Positions 1 through 9,800 of a stretch of DNA of 64,000 nucleotides are shown one piece after another. The notes under the pieces are model-generated. The model saw nothing but the letters and a program-made list of their open reading frames with translations. It had not been told where the DNA came from and made no database searches. The translations under genes were made by a program, and so were the position numbers. Every line of letters starts with the position of its first letter. The first letter of the stretch is position 1. The stretch is from assembly GCA_007570785.1 (NCBI GenBank), contig ML662442.1:62108285-62172284 (forward strand). The letters run 5' to 3'. Source of the DNA: Antilocapra americana (taxonomy: Eukaryota > Chordata > Mammalia > Artiodactyla > Antilocapridae).

Positions 1-506
1 TCATTTAAAGTTTGAATTTCCTTGTTACTTTTCTGTCTAGTTGATCTATCCATTGGTGTGAGTGGTGTATTAAAGTCTCCTGCTATTATTGTGTTGTTGT
101 TGATTTCCCCTTTCATATTTGTTAGCATTTGCCTTACATATTGTGGAGCTCCTATGTTAGGTGCATAAATATTTATAATTGTTATTTCTTCTTCCTCAAT
201 TGATCCTTTGATCATTATGTAATGTCCATCTTTATCTCTTTTCACTGCCTTTATTTTAAAGTCTACTTTATCAGATATGAGTATTGCCACTCCTGCTTTC
301 TTTTGGTCTTTATTTGCATGGAATATCTTTTTCCAGCCTTTAACTTTCAGTCTATATGTGTCCCTAGGTTTGAGGTGGGTCTCTTGTAGACAACATATAT
401 AGGGGTCTTGTTTCTGTATCCAATCGGCCAATCTTTGCCTTTTGGTTGGGGCATTCAGCCCGTTTACATTTAAGGTAATTATTGATAAGTATGATCCCGC
501 TGCCAT
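1..506 (-). CDS. L1 ORF2p, N-terminal part of the endonuclease domain, cut by the window edge
   Basis: An ATG at 506-504 opens a frame that stays open to base 1, giving 168 codons. ORF2p is the L1 endonuclease and reverse transcriptase, and this segment is its APE-like endonuclease domain. Expected catalytic residues are present: Asn13 in TLNVNGLN, Glu42 in CCLQETHL, Tyr114 in NIYAPN, and Asp144 plus Asn146 in AGDFNTPLTP. These sit one residue earlier than the equivalent human L1 positions. The later catalytic His lies outside the window. ORF2 starts 51 bases after the ORF1 stop, a spacing typical of the bicistronic L1 message. No lesion is visible. Whether the RT domain is intact cannot be judged here. 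Confidence 0.9.
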   Translation of the reverse strand, partial: MAAGSYLSIITLNVNGLNAPTKRQRLADWIQKQDPYICCLQETHLKPRDTYRLKVKGWKKIFHANKDQKKAGVAILISDKVDFKIKAVKRDKDGHYIMIKGSIEEEEITIINIYAPNIGAPQYVRQMLTNMKGEINNNTIIAGDFNTPLTPMDRSTRQKSNKEIQTLN

Positions 507-557
507 TTATTTTATTGTTTTGGGCTCCAGATTATCTATCCCATCGGTGTTTCCTAT

Positions 558-1484
558 CTAGGAAAGATCCTTTAGCATTCGTTGGAGGGCTGGTTTGGTA
601 TTACTGAATTCTCTCAGTTTCTGCTTGTCTGAGAAAATTTTGAATTCTCCTTCAAATTTGAATGAGATCCTTGCTGGGTAGAGTAGTCGGGGTTGTAGAT
701 TGTTTTCTTCCATGACTTTAAGTATGTTTTGCCATTCCCTTCTGGCCTGAAGCGTTTCTGATGAGAGATCAGCTGTTATCCTTATGGGATTCCCCTTGTG
801 AGTTATCTTTTGCTTCTCCCTTGCTGCTTTTAATATTTGGTCTTTGTATTTGATATTTGCCAATTTGATTAATATGTGTCTTGGGGTGTCCCGCTTGGGG
901 TTCATTCTATTTGGGATTCTCTGTGTTTCTTGGACCTGAGTGGCTATTGGCTTCCCCAATTTAGGGAAGTTTTCTACAATTATCTCTTCAAGAATTTTCT
1001 GATGGTCTTTCTTTTTGTCTTCTTCTTCTGGGACTCCTATGATTCGAATATTGGTGCGTTTAATATTGTCCCAGAGGTCTCTAAGGTTGTCTTCATTTCT
1101 TTTAATTCTTTTTTCATTTTTCCTTTCTGTTTCATTTATTTCTGTCATTCTGTCTTCTATCTCACTTATTCTGTCTTCTATCTCTGTTATTCTACTGTTG
1201 GTTCCCTCCAGAGTGTTTTTGATCTCATTTATTGCATTATTCATTGTATTTTGTCTCTTTTTCATTTCTTCTAAATCTTTGTTAAAGCTTACCTGCATCT
1301 TCTCAATCCTTGCCTGCAGGTTATTGAGCTGTAACTCCAACTTATTTTCCAGGTTTTGGATCATTTTCACTATCATTATTCGGAATTCTTTGTCAGGTAG
1401 ACTTCCTATCTCTTCGTCTTTTGTTTGGTCTAGGGGGTATTTATCCTGTTCCTTTACTTGCTGGGTATTTCTCTGCCTTTTCAT
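558..1484 (-). CDS. L1 ORF1p, RNA-binding nucleic-acid chaperone, intact
   Basis: The protein is 308 residues. ORF1p in L1 elements forms trimers, coats the L1 RNA and acts as a nucleic-acid chaperone in the cytoplasmic ribonucleoprotein. Residues about 35-140 are rich in Glu, Lys and Ile with heptad-like spacing, including a tandem ITEIEDRISEIEDRM-type stretch at about 99-113, as expected for the coiled coil. An RRM-like domain follows at about 143-235, containing NIRIIGVPEEE (145-155) and RDTPRHILIKL (198-208). The C-terminal domain at about 236-308 contains ITADLSSETLQARREW (236-251). The start is the ATG at 1484-1482 (context CAAGATGA) and the stop is TAG at 560-558. Length and domain order match mammalian L1 ORF1p, which is typically somewhat over 300 residues. 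There is no internal stop or frameshift. It would be translated from the bicistronic L1 RNA. Confidence 0.93.
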   Translation of the reverse strand: MKRQRNTQQVKEQDKYPLDQTKDEEIGSLPDKEFRIMIVKMIQNLENKLELQLNNLQARIEKMQVSFNKDLEEMKKRQNTMNNAINEIKNTLEGTNSRITEIEDRISEIEDRMTEINETERKNEKRIKRNEDNLRDLWDNIKRTNIRIIGVPEEEDKKKDHQKILEEIIVENFPKLGKPIATQVQETQRIPNRMNPKRDTPRHILIKLANIKYKDQILKAAREKQKITHKGNPIRITADLSSETLQARREWQNILKVMEENNLQPRLLYPARISFKFEGEFKIFSDKQKLREFSNTKPALQRMLKDLS

Positions 1485-1774
1485 CTTGTTTATCTTGCTG
1501 TGTTGTCCCTTTATTGTGGGGATTCCTCTCTATGGGAGGGGTTGGATGCGTGGTTTGTCGAAGTTTCCTGGGTGGAAAGGCTTGTGTGGTTTTCTGGTGG
1601 GTGAGTCTAGGTTTCCTCACTGTTACTAGCAAGAGATAAGAATGGGGAGAAAGCAGTCAAGCCAATGATCTCATTCCCAGGTAGCAGTGGGTACTGGTGC
1701 TTGGATCTTGAAAGGTACAAAGTTGATACCAGGTACTAATGAGCAAAGATTAAAAATCTAGAGTAAAGACTGGG

Positions 1775-1972
1775 TTCTCAAAAATACTTAAAAAAAAAAA
1801 ACCGGAAAATAAAAATAAAGGAGAAAAAAGAAATAAGAAGAAGAAAAAAAAAAAATAGCAAGGTCATATGGGACTTAAAAATTCTAAAAAAAAAAAAAAG
1901 AAAAAAGAAAAAAAAAAAGAAGAAGAAAAAGAAAAAAACAAGAAAGAAAAAACAATATATATATATATATAA
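1775..1972. repeat. Purine-rich low-complexity tract ending in (AT)n
   Basis: On the plus strand this is almost all A and G with short AAG and AAAAG runs, ending in an (AT)n run at about 1954-1971. On the L1 strand it is a polypyrimidine tract inside the 5' UTR. Such a tract may vary in length between individuals. Confidence 0.85.
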
Positions 1973-2229
1973 GAGTTTTAAAAATTTAAAAGATGTTCCT
2001 AGTACAGTTATAATGAAGGCTTTCTCTGGTGCTGGTGCATTCGGTGAAGGGAAGGGTCTGTAGATTTTCAGATGATTCCCTGGTCCGGCTTCTCCTTTTC
2101 ACAGACTTATAAACTTCTTTCTATGCAGTTATCGCCACCTGCAGGGCTTTAATTTGCTTCTCCTGTCTGTTTCAAAGCTGTTCTGCTAGCGTCTTCTGTC
2201 TGCTGGTCTTTTAAGTGTCTATTCAGCGC

Positions 2230-2790
2230 TTTGGAGTTTGCCCTGCTCCTGGTGAGAGGGCTTACCCCGCCCCCTCTGCTCAGGCTCTCTGTCTCCGCCC
2301 AGCAAAGTTGGGGGGTGGGGCTTCTCCCCTCCCCCGGCCCAGCCGCTCTCTATGCAGTCTGTTCTACCGGCAGGGATTTAATTTTGGAGTTTGCCCTGCT
2401 CCTGGTGAGAGGGCTTCCCCCGTCCCTTCTGCTCAGGCTCTCTGTCGTCCGCCCAGCAGTTGGGGAGTGGGGCTTCTCCTCTCCCCCAGCCCAGCTGCTC
2501 TGTTTTCTCAGCGTGCAGCTAAGCAGGCCTTCTTGGTTAGGCTTGTCCTTCTCACAGTCCTACAGTCTCTTTTCTATGCAGTCTGATCTACCGGCAGAAA
2601 TTTAATTTTGGAGTTTGCCCTGCTCCTGATGAGAGGGCTTCCCCCGCCCCTTCTGCTCAGGCTCTCTGTCGTCCACCCAGCAGTTGGGGAATGGGGCTTC
2701 TTCTCTCTCCCGGCCCGGCCGCTCTGTTTTCTCGGCGTGCAGCTGAGCACTCCTTCTAAGGTGTATACAGCACCGATCTGTCCAGAATCC
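2230..2790 (-). repeat. Imperfect tandem units in the L1 5' UTR
   Basis: The string TTTGGAGTTTGCCCTGCTCC recurs at 2230, 2383 and 2607. Each copy is followed by the same GC-rich text (a GAGAGGGCTT block, a GCTCAGGCTCTCTGTC block, a TTGGGG block, then GGCTTCT). The spacing is 153 and 224 bases; the longer unit has an extra segment at about 2515-2575. This recalls the monomeric promoter repeats of rodent L1s but is degenerate. Confidence 0.8.
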
Positions 2791-3443
2791 CCAGAAGTCT
2801 TGGTTAGCCTCCCCGGGGCTGGGTTGGGTTATGCCCACTGCTCTCAGGCGGGGGTTGGGCCGGTCCGGTCCGCAGCCCTCAGCTGCCCAGCCTCTCTGTT
2901 GACTCCTCACCGCCCTTTGTTTTGTGCACGGACCTGGGGGGGAGAGGGAGCTTTTCCTGGAAGGTTAGGTCCCTCAGGCTGCTCCGTTCCCTGAGCCCGC
3001 GGCCCGCCCCTCCTTGAGCAGGAGCAGTCTGCTTCGGCTGTGCTGCTGCTCTCGGCTGTGCTTGTAGCTAGAGACGAACCTTGCAGGGCTTAGCTATTAA
3101 TCTGCTTCTGCTCTCAGCTATATTGCTCTCCAAGATCCACCGCAGATCTGCCAGAGAGAATGCTCCCTGGTATTCAGAAACCTTTCTCCTCTTTTTTTTT
3201 TTTTCCTCTTTATTCCAGACTCCCCTTCCGGGACGGAACCCGTCCCCAGCTCTTTGTCTCTCCCTCTACTTTTTTTTCTTTTCTTTCTTTTGTCCTACCT
3301 CCTCACGTCGGCACTGGGTCGCCTCTCCAGATGCCCTATGTCCTCTGCCAGCATTCAGTTCCTGTTTTTTGGAGTTTGCTCGGCCTTTAAAAGTTCTTTT
3401 GGTATATTTATTGGGGAGAGAGTGTTCTCCCCGTCCTATTCCT

Positions 3444-3453
3444 CCGCCATCTT
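3444..3453 (-). promoter_or_regulatory. YY1-type site at the L1 5' end
   Basis: The minus strand reads AAGATGGCGG about 12 bases inside the element. This matches the AAGATGGC core of YY1 sites. In human L1 a YY1 site at a very similar position helps to set the transcription start. The match is seen directly; the function is inferred by analogy. Confidence 0.6.
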
Positions 3454-3683
3454 AGTTTCCTCCCGAGAATACTCTTTTATCTGGAGATCTGTTTCAGGGA
3501 TTTGAAAGCAGAGTTATTGCTGTGGAGGCAAAAGAATGGGTGGGCTAAGTTGAAGAAGGTGACAAAGACAAGGGACTTTGGTTCTAAGAGGCCTGGTGTT
3601 GAGGCCTCCTTATCTGTTACCATAGACAATCATCTCAGATGTAGGCATCCAGTGCAGATAATCCTTATTATTATTTTTTTTTT

Positions 3684-5209
3684 TGGTAACCAACAGTATG
3701 GGAAAGACTAGAGATCTCTTCAAGAAAATTAGAGATACTAAGGGAACATTTCATACAAAGATGGACTCAATAAAGGATAGAAATGGTATGGACCTAACAG
3801 AAGCAGAAGATATTAAGAGGTGGCAAGAATACACAGAAGAAGTATACAAAAAAGATCTTCACAACCCAGATAATCACGATGATGTGATCACTCACCTAGA
3901 GCCAGACATCCTGGAATGTGAAGTCAAGTGGGCCTTAGAAAGCATCACTACAAACAAAGCTAGTGGAGGTGATGGAATTCCAGTTGAGCTATTTCAAATC
4001 ATGAAAGATGATGCTGTGAAAATGCTGCACTCAATATGCCAGCAAATTTGAAAAACTGAGCATTGGCCATAGGACTGGAAAAGGTCAGTTTTCATTCCAG
4101 TCCCAAAGAAAGACAATGGCAAAGAATGCTCAAACTACCGCAGAATTGCATTCATCCTACACGCTAGTAAATAATGCTCAAAATTCTCCAAGCCAGGCTT
4201 CAGCAATACGTGAACTGTGAACTTACAGATGTTCAAGCTGGTTTTAGAAAAGGCAGAAGAACCAGAAATCAAATTGCCAACATCCACTGGATCATCGAAA
4301 AAGCAAGAGAGTTCCAGAAAAACATCTATTTCTGCTTTATTGACTATGCCAAAGCCTTTGACTGTGTGGATCACAATAAACTGTGGAAAATTCTTAAAGA
4401 GATGGGAATACCAGACCACCTGACCTGTCTCTTGAAAAACCTGTATGCAGGTCAGGAAGCAACAGTTAGAACTGGATATGGAGCAACAGACTGGTTCCAA
4501 ATAGGAGAAGGAGTACATCAAGGCTTTATAATGTCACCCTGCTAATATAACTTATATACAGAGTACATCATGAGAAATGCTGGGCTGGATGAAGCACAAG
4601 CTGGAATCAAGATTGCCAGGAGAAATATCAACAATTTCAGATATGCATATGACACCACCCTTATGGCAGAAAGTGAAGAGAAACTAAAGAGCCTCTTGAT
4701 GAAAGTGAAAGAGGAGAGTAAAAAAGTTGGCTTAAAGCTCACCATTCAGAAAACTAAGATCATGGCATCTGCTTCCATTAATTCATGGGAAATAGATGGG
4801 GAAACAGTGTCATACTTTATTTTTGGGGGCTCCAAAATCATGGCAAATGGTGATTGCAGCCATGAAATTAAAAGATGCTTGCTCCTTGGAAGGAAAGTTA
4901 TGACTAACCTAGATAGCATATTAGAAAGCAGAGACATTATTTTGCCAACAAGTCTGTCTAGTCAAAGCTATGGTTTTTCCAGTAGTCATGTATGGATGTG
5001 GTAGTTGGACTATAAAGAAAGCTGAGCACCAAAGAATTGATGCTTTTGAACTGTGGTGTTGGAGAAGACTCTTGAGAGTCCCTTGGACTGCAAGGAGACC
5101 CAGTCAGTCCACCCTAAAGGACATCAGTGCTGGGTGTTCATTGGAAGGGCTGATGTTGAAGCTGAAACTCCAATACTTTGGTACCTCATGTGAAGAGTTG
5201 ACTGATTGA
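3684..5209 (+). pseudogene. BovB reverse transcriptase remnant, frameshifted, active site altered
   Basis: The RT coding region is broken into four open stretches in different frames: 3683-4051, 4174-4545, 4570-5004 and 4970-5209. The first carries the KASGGDGIPVELFQ fingers motif. The second carries RT motif A (FIDYAKAFDCVDHNK), which is intact. The third should carry the catalytic YADD motif but reads YAYD: codon 4648-4650 is TAT rather than the GAT (Asp) expected for an RT active site. The fourth holds the C-terminal FELWCWRRLLRVPW block. A stop codon ends the second stretch in the region before YADD. The lost Asp and the frameshifts mean the copy cannot encode an active enzyme. Confidence 0.9.
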
Positions 5210-5403
5210 AAAGACCCTGATGATGGGAAGGATTTGGGGTAGAAGGAGAATGGGATGACAGAGGATGAGATGGCTGGGTGGTATTACCGACTCGATGGAC
5301 ATGAGTTTGGGTAGACTCTGGGAGTTGGTGATGGACAGGGAGACCTGGCATGCTGCGATTCATGGTCGCAAAGAGTCGGACACAACTGAGCAACTGAACT
5401 GAA
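3684..5403 (+). mobile_element. BovB (RTE-type LINE), 5'-truncated, plus strand
   Basis: The sequence follows the BovB reverse-transcriptase region through to the diagnostic 3' end (GTCGCAAAGAGTCGGACACA then ACTGAGCAACTGAACTGAA). The 5' part, including the endonuclease, is absent. A T-rich run at about 3669-3683 abuts the 5' boundary. I could not find a clear TSD. Confidence 0.93.
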
Positions 5404-5586
5404 AGAGTGTTAGACTGAAATAGGAAATTGCCTTAGAACAGTCTAAAAGCCATTAATTCTAGAACTGTGTCCTCAAGGATCTGGGACCCAGGGATGACCA
5501 AGGCCTGGGACACATCAGCTCGGTCCGGTTTGAGAGGAGGAACATTTTAAATTCAACCAAGTCAAGAACATTTTAAATTCAACTAG

Positions 5587-5910
5587 GACTTTCCTGGTAA
5601 CTTAGCTGATAAATAATATGCCCGCAATGCAAGAGAGAAAAGTTTGATTCCTGGATTGGGAAGATCCCCTGGTGAAGGGATAGGCTACCCACTCCAGTAT
5701 TCTTGGGTTTCCCTGGTGGCTCAGACAGTAAAGAATCTACCTGCAGTGCAGGAGACCTGTGTTTGATTTCTGGGTTGGAAAGATTCTCTGGAGGAGGGCA
5801 TGGAAACCCACTCCAGTATTCTTGCCTGGAAAATCCCCATGGAAGAGGAGCCTGGCAGGATACAGTCATGGGGTCGTAGAGTTGGACATGACTGAATGAC
5901 TAAGCACATA
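5587..5910 (+). mobile_element. Bov-tA SINE with two tRNA-derived heads
   Basis: Two successive tRNA-derived units start at about 5587 (CTTTCCTGGTAACTTAGCTG) and 5709 (TTTCCCTGGTGGCTCAGACA). They are followed by the Bov-A body and the 3' motif ATGACTGAATGACTAAGCAC. At about 320 bases it is roughly 100 longer than a single-headed Bov-tA. It encodes no protein. A RNA polymerase III internal promoter would be expected in the heads, but box A is degraded. Confidence 0.88.
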
Positions 5911-6110
5911 GATCAAGATCACCTGCTACAGCTGTTTTTAAAGTTTACCACACCTCTTCTTTATACTCTTTCTGTGGGGAGTGTTAGTAACCACCTTGAA
6001 AGAGAGCTTTATATTGAATCATTATGCCACCCATAGTCTTAGTTTTCCAGCTTGGTTTGGATGTATTGGGTTTGTAATTTAATGTAACAGATTTGGAATA
6101 GAGATGCCCT

Positions 6111-8058
6111 TGTTATTCAGTCACTAACTCATGTCTGACTCTTTGCTTTCCCATGGACTGCAACACATCAGTCTTTCCTGTCCTCCATTACCTTCCAGAT
6201 TTTGCTCAAACTCATGTCCATTGAGTCAGAGATGCCATCCAACCATCTCATCCTCTCCACCCCCATCTCCTTGTTCCTTTAATCTTTCCAAGAATCAGAA
6301 TTTTTTCCCAATGGGTAGACTTTTCACATCAGGTGGCCAGATTATTGGAGCTTCAGCATACATCCTTCAAAAGAATATTCAAAGTTGATTTCCTTTAGGA
6401 TTGACTGGTTTGATCTCCTTACAGTCCAAGGGACTCTCAAGTGTCTTCTCCAGCACCACAGTTCAAAAGCATCGATTCTTTGGTGCTCAGCCTTCTTTAT
6501 GGTTCAACTCTCACATCTGTACAAGACTACTGGAAAAACCACATCTCTGACTATGCAGACCTTTGACAGCATAGTGATGTTTCTGCTTTGAATACACTAT
6601 ATTTGTCATCTCTTTCTTTCCAAGGAGAAACTGTCTTTTTATTTCTTGGCTGCAGTCACTGTCTGCAGTGGTTTTGGAGCTCAGGAAAATAAAATCTGTT
6701 CACTTTTTCCCATTTTTCCCTACTGCTTCCACTTTCTCCCCTTCTGTTTGCCATGAAGTCATGGGACCAGATGCCATGATCTTATTGTTTTGAATGTTGA
6801 GTTTTAAGCCAGGCTTTTCACTCTCCTCTTTCACCCTCATCAGGAGGTAAGATAGTTCCTCTTCACTTTCTCCCATTAGAGAGGAGATTGTCAATATTTC
6901 TCTTGGCAAACTTGATTCCAGCTTGTGATTCATCTAGCCTGGCATTTCAGATGATGTACTCTGTATGGTTATGATGGTGGTTTTAGTCACTGAGTTGTAT
7001 CCAATTCTTGTGACCCCATGGACTGTAGCCTGCCAGGTTCCTCTGTCCATAGGATTCTCCAGGAAAGAATGGAGTGGGTTGCCATTTCCTTCTCCAGGGA
7101 TCTTCCCAACCCAGGAATTGAACCCGGGTCTCCTGCATTCTGATTCTTTACCACCTGAACTAGGAGGGAAGCCCCATATAAATTAAATAAGCACAGTGAC
7201 AGTGTACAGCCTTGTCATACTCCTTTCCCAATTTTGAACCAGTTGGTTGTTCATGTCTGGTTCTAACTGTTGTCTCTTGATCTGCATATAGGTCTTAAGA
7301 GACAGGAAAGGTAGTCTGGTATTCTCATCTCTTTAAGAATTTTCCACAGTTTGTGGTGATGCAAACATTCAAAGCTTTAGCATAGTCAGTGAAACAAGTA
7401 GATATTTTCTGTAATCCCCTTGCTTTCTCTGTGATCCAGCAAATGTTGACAATTTGATCTTTGGTTCCTCTGCCTTTTCTAAACCCAGCTTGTACAACTG
7501 GAAGTTCTTAGTTCATGTACTGCTGAAACCTGGCTTGAAGGATTTTGGGTATATCCTTGCCAGCATGTGAAATGAGTGCAACTGTACAGTAGTTTGAACA
7601 TTCTTTGGCATTGCCCTTCTTTAGTAGTGGAATGAAAACTGTTTTCCAATCCTGTGGTCACTGCTGAGTTTTCCAAATTTGCTGACATATCGACTGCAAC
7701 ACTTTTAACAGCATCATGTTTTAGGATTTTAATAGCTCAGCTGGGATTCCACCACCTCCACTAGCTTTGTCCATATTAATGCTTCCTAAGGCCCACTTGA
7801 CTTTACACTCCAGGATGGCTGGTTCTAGGTGAGTGACCACACCATCATGGTTATCTGGTTCATTAAGACGTTTTTGTACCATTATTGTGTGTATTCTTGC
7901 CACCTCTTCTTAATTTCTTCTGCTTTTGTTAGGTCCTTCTAATTTTTGCCCTTTATAATGCTCATCCTTGCATGAAATATTCCCTTGATGTCTCCAACTT
8001 TCTTGAAGCAATTTCTAATCTTTCTCATACCATTGTTTTCCTCTATTTCTTTGCATAG
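6111..8058 (-). mobile_element. BovB, minus strand, 5'-truncated, with a SINE inserted
   Basis: The BovB 3' end is at left (TTATTCAGTCACTAACTCATG). The element runs through the RT region to about 8058, where similarity stops after CCTCTATTTCTTTGCAT. A Bov-tA SINE interrupts it at about 6968-7178. Recognisable RT peptides survive in short frames, such as KVKEESEKPGLKLNIQ near 6800 and WALGSINMDKASGGGGIPAE near 7750. The YADD region is deleted (6860-6900). This is an older and more damaged copy than the one at 3684. Confidence 0.9.
6968..7178 (-). mobile_element. Bov-tA SINE inserted in BovB
   Basis: In reverse orientation it shows the Bov-A body (GTGACCCCATGGACTGTAGC, AGTGGGTTGCCATTTCCTTC) and then the tRNA-derived head ending in GGGAAGCCCC. 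BovB sequence resumes directly afterwards (ATATAAATTAAATAAGCA), so the SINE is younger than its host. Confidence 0.9.
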
Positions 8059-8957
8059 AAAGGGATGTCCTTGACAACATTTTAATGAGCACTTAAAATT
8101 TCACCATAAAGTAATTCAGACAATTGTATTCCTTTGTCTCTATCTCCCAAGATAAGAATGTCTGGAGGCCAGAATTCCAGCTGAGTTCCTTAGCATTATT
8201 GCCAGATCAGAAACTAGGCCTGTTAACATGAAACGTGTTGTTCTGCATCTGGAAGCCAGAATATAATAAGCATTGTTAATTTAGTTAGAAAAAGACAGCT
8301 GTGTAAGTTTATCCTTGTGTGTGTGTGTGTGTGTGTGAGTTAACAGAATAACATCTCTTAAGATATGTGTGAAGCAGATTTAATTGATGAAGGAATTAAT
8401 GAGCTAAATGAAATAATCAACTATTTTATAATGTTAATTGGAAGTTGATAGGTACTCATCTGAATGATGTTATATAGTTTTAGAAACCATATCGCTTCCA
8501 GTGGTCATATATCCTGGTCATGGCTTCCTACAATACAACTATTAAGCCAGATAAAGAGGCTCTATTTCTAGAGCCTTTATTGTAACCATTATTTAGAACC
8601 CTGGCCTAAATGACATCTGTCAGTTAAAACACTGCTGTTTTCTGGTGATGTATTTTGATAATTATCTACATTAAACACATTTATGTGGATGTGTGTAATG
8701 AGATTTCTTTGGAAAATATAGTTTGTATGTTGAGTTTAAATCTGTTTCCATTTAACTTCCATAAGCTTTAACTATTTTCATGTTCTACAGAAGGTATAGT
8801 ACCAATTATATATCAGACATTTTATTCTCTTTGTTTCTACTATTTCTGAGATCCCTGAGGACTTGTTTTATGGTTACCGTTCTAGAAAATGAGACTGAGA
8901 AAACGAAGTTCAAATGACTGTAAAATATTTACAATATGATATAAAGCCATGACCTCT
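8059..8957. other. Unrecognised AT-rich sequence with a (GT)n microsatellite
   Basis: I see no gene or clear repeat family here. A (GT)n run lies at about 8316-8337. Confidence 0.6.
8316..8337. repeat. (GT)n microsatellite
   Basis: Perfect GT dinucleotide run of about 11 units. Confidence 0.95.
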
Positions 8958-9800
8958 TTTTGTAACAACTTTTTTTTTCTTGCGGTATAATTTACATAGA
9001 AAATAAAATTCACACATAACTATACCTTTTGGGTGACAATTGACAAATGTACACACCTGTGTAACTACCATCCTAGTTAAGAAATAGAACATTCCACTTT
9101 CCCTGAAAGGTCCTGCTTGCTCTTTTTCATCTCCTCCCACTCCGTTAACCTCTTATCTGCTTAGTTTCATCTGTTTGAGAATTTCCTTTATATCAGTCAC
9201 CAGCTATGTTCATTTTTGTGTCTGCCTTCCTTTGTTCAGCCCAGTGTCTGTAAAAGTCATCCATATTTTTGTGTTCATCAGTATTTGATCCTTTTAATTC
9301 CTAAGCATTTACAGAGTATCAGTATATATCAGTGTAAGATTTAAAACCTGTTGACGACTTTTAGATTGCAGTTTTTAGTTATTATGAATAAATTTGCTAT
9401 ATACACATGCATGCATGCTCAGTCACTTCATGCATGTCCGAATCTTTGTGACCCCATGGACTGTAGCCCACCAGGCTCCTCTGTCCATGGGATTCTCCAG
9501 GCAAGAATACTAGATTGGGTTGCCACGCCCTCCTCCAGGGGGATCTTCCCAACCCAGGGATCCAACCCGCATCTCTTGTGTCTCCTGCATTGGCAGGTGA
9601 GTTCTTTACCACCAATACCACCTGGGAAGCCCCTGCTATGTCTGAGTCATGTACAAGTCTTTCTACAGGCATATGTTTTCATTTCCCATATTTAGCTAGG
9701 AGTAGAATTCCTGTGTTGCATGGTCAATATACATTTAATCTTATAAGAAGTGGGAAAATTGTTTTCCAGAGTGATTGTATTGATTTACTTTTCCAAAACA
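8958..9800 (-). mobile_element. Ancient L1M-type 3' end, split by a SINE
   Basis: Read in reverse, this matches the 3' part of an old mammalian L1. Landmarks are TTGCGGTATAATTTACATAG, GACAAATGTACACACCTGTG, AAGAAATAGAACATTCCA and, after the SINE, TACAAGTCTTTCTACAGGCA and TAGGAGTAGAATTCCTGTGT. It is heavily diverged and has no open frame. A Bov-tA SINE occupies 9401-9633. Confidence 0.82.
9401..9633 (-). mobile_element. Bov-tA SINE inserted in the ancient L1
   Basis: Bov-A body then tRNA head, ending CACCTGGGAAGCCC. Flanked by a 6-base direct repeat TGCTAT (9395-9400 and 9634-9639). A short ATGC run at its 3' tail (about 9406-9419) is a typical tail microsatellite. Confidence 0.92.

Larger units (their letters stand above)
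1..3464 (-). mobile_element. Young L1 LINE (bovine L1 type), 5' half, continuing beyond the left edge
   Basis: Reading the minus strand from 3464 leftward, the order is 5' UTR (about 1.98 kb), ORF1 (1484-558), a 51-base inter-ORF spacer and the start of ORF2 (506 to beyond base 1). This is canonical L1 order. The 5' end reads GGGAGGAAACTAAGATGGCG on the element strand, which resembles the start of mammalian L1s. Both reading frames are open over the whole visible length, so this is a recent copy that may be full length. The 5' TSD copy would start at about 3465. The matching copy lies outside the window, so TSDs cannot be checked. Activity is unknown because most of ORF2 and the 3' UTR are missing. 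Confidence 0.93.
1485..3464 (-). promoter_or_regulatory. L1 5' UTR and internal promoter region
   Basis: This is the sequence between the L1 5' end and ORF1. L1 5' UTRs carry an internal RNA polymerase II promoter. The part at about 2215-3060 is GC- and CpG-rich, unlike the AT-rich surroundings. It contains three partial copies of one unit (see the repeat entry). The ORF1-proximal part is a long homopurine (plus strand) tract. The promoter role is inferred from the family; no core promoter was tested. Confidence 0.7.

Noticed and set aside
1015..1629. 204-codon open frame on the plus strand
   Set aside because: It is the antisense of L1 ORF1 and its upstream sequence; the hydrophobic composition is the usual mirror of a Lys/Glu-rich coding strand.
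2215..3060. GC- and CpG-rich block as a host-gene CpG island
   Set aside because: It lies wholly in the L1 5' UTR, so it is the L1's own promoter region.
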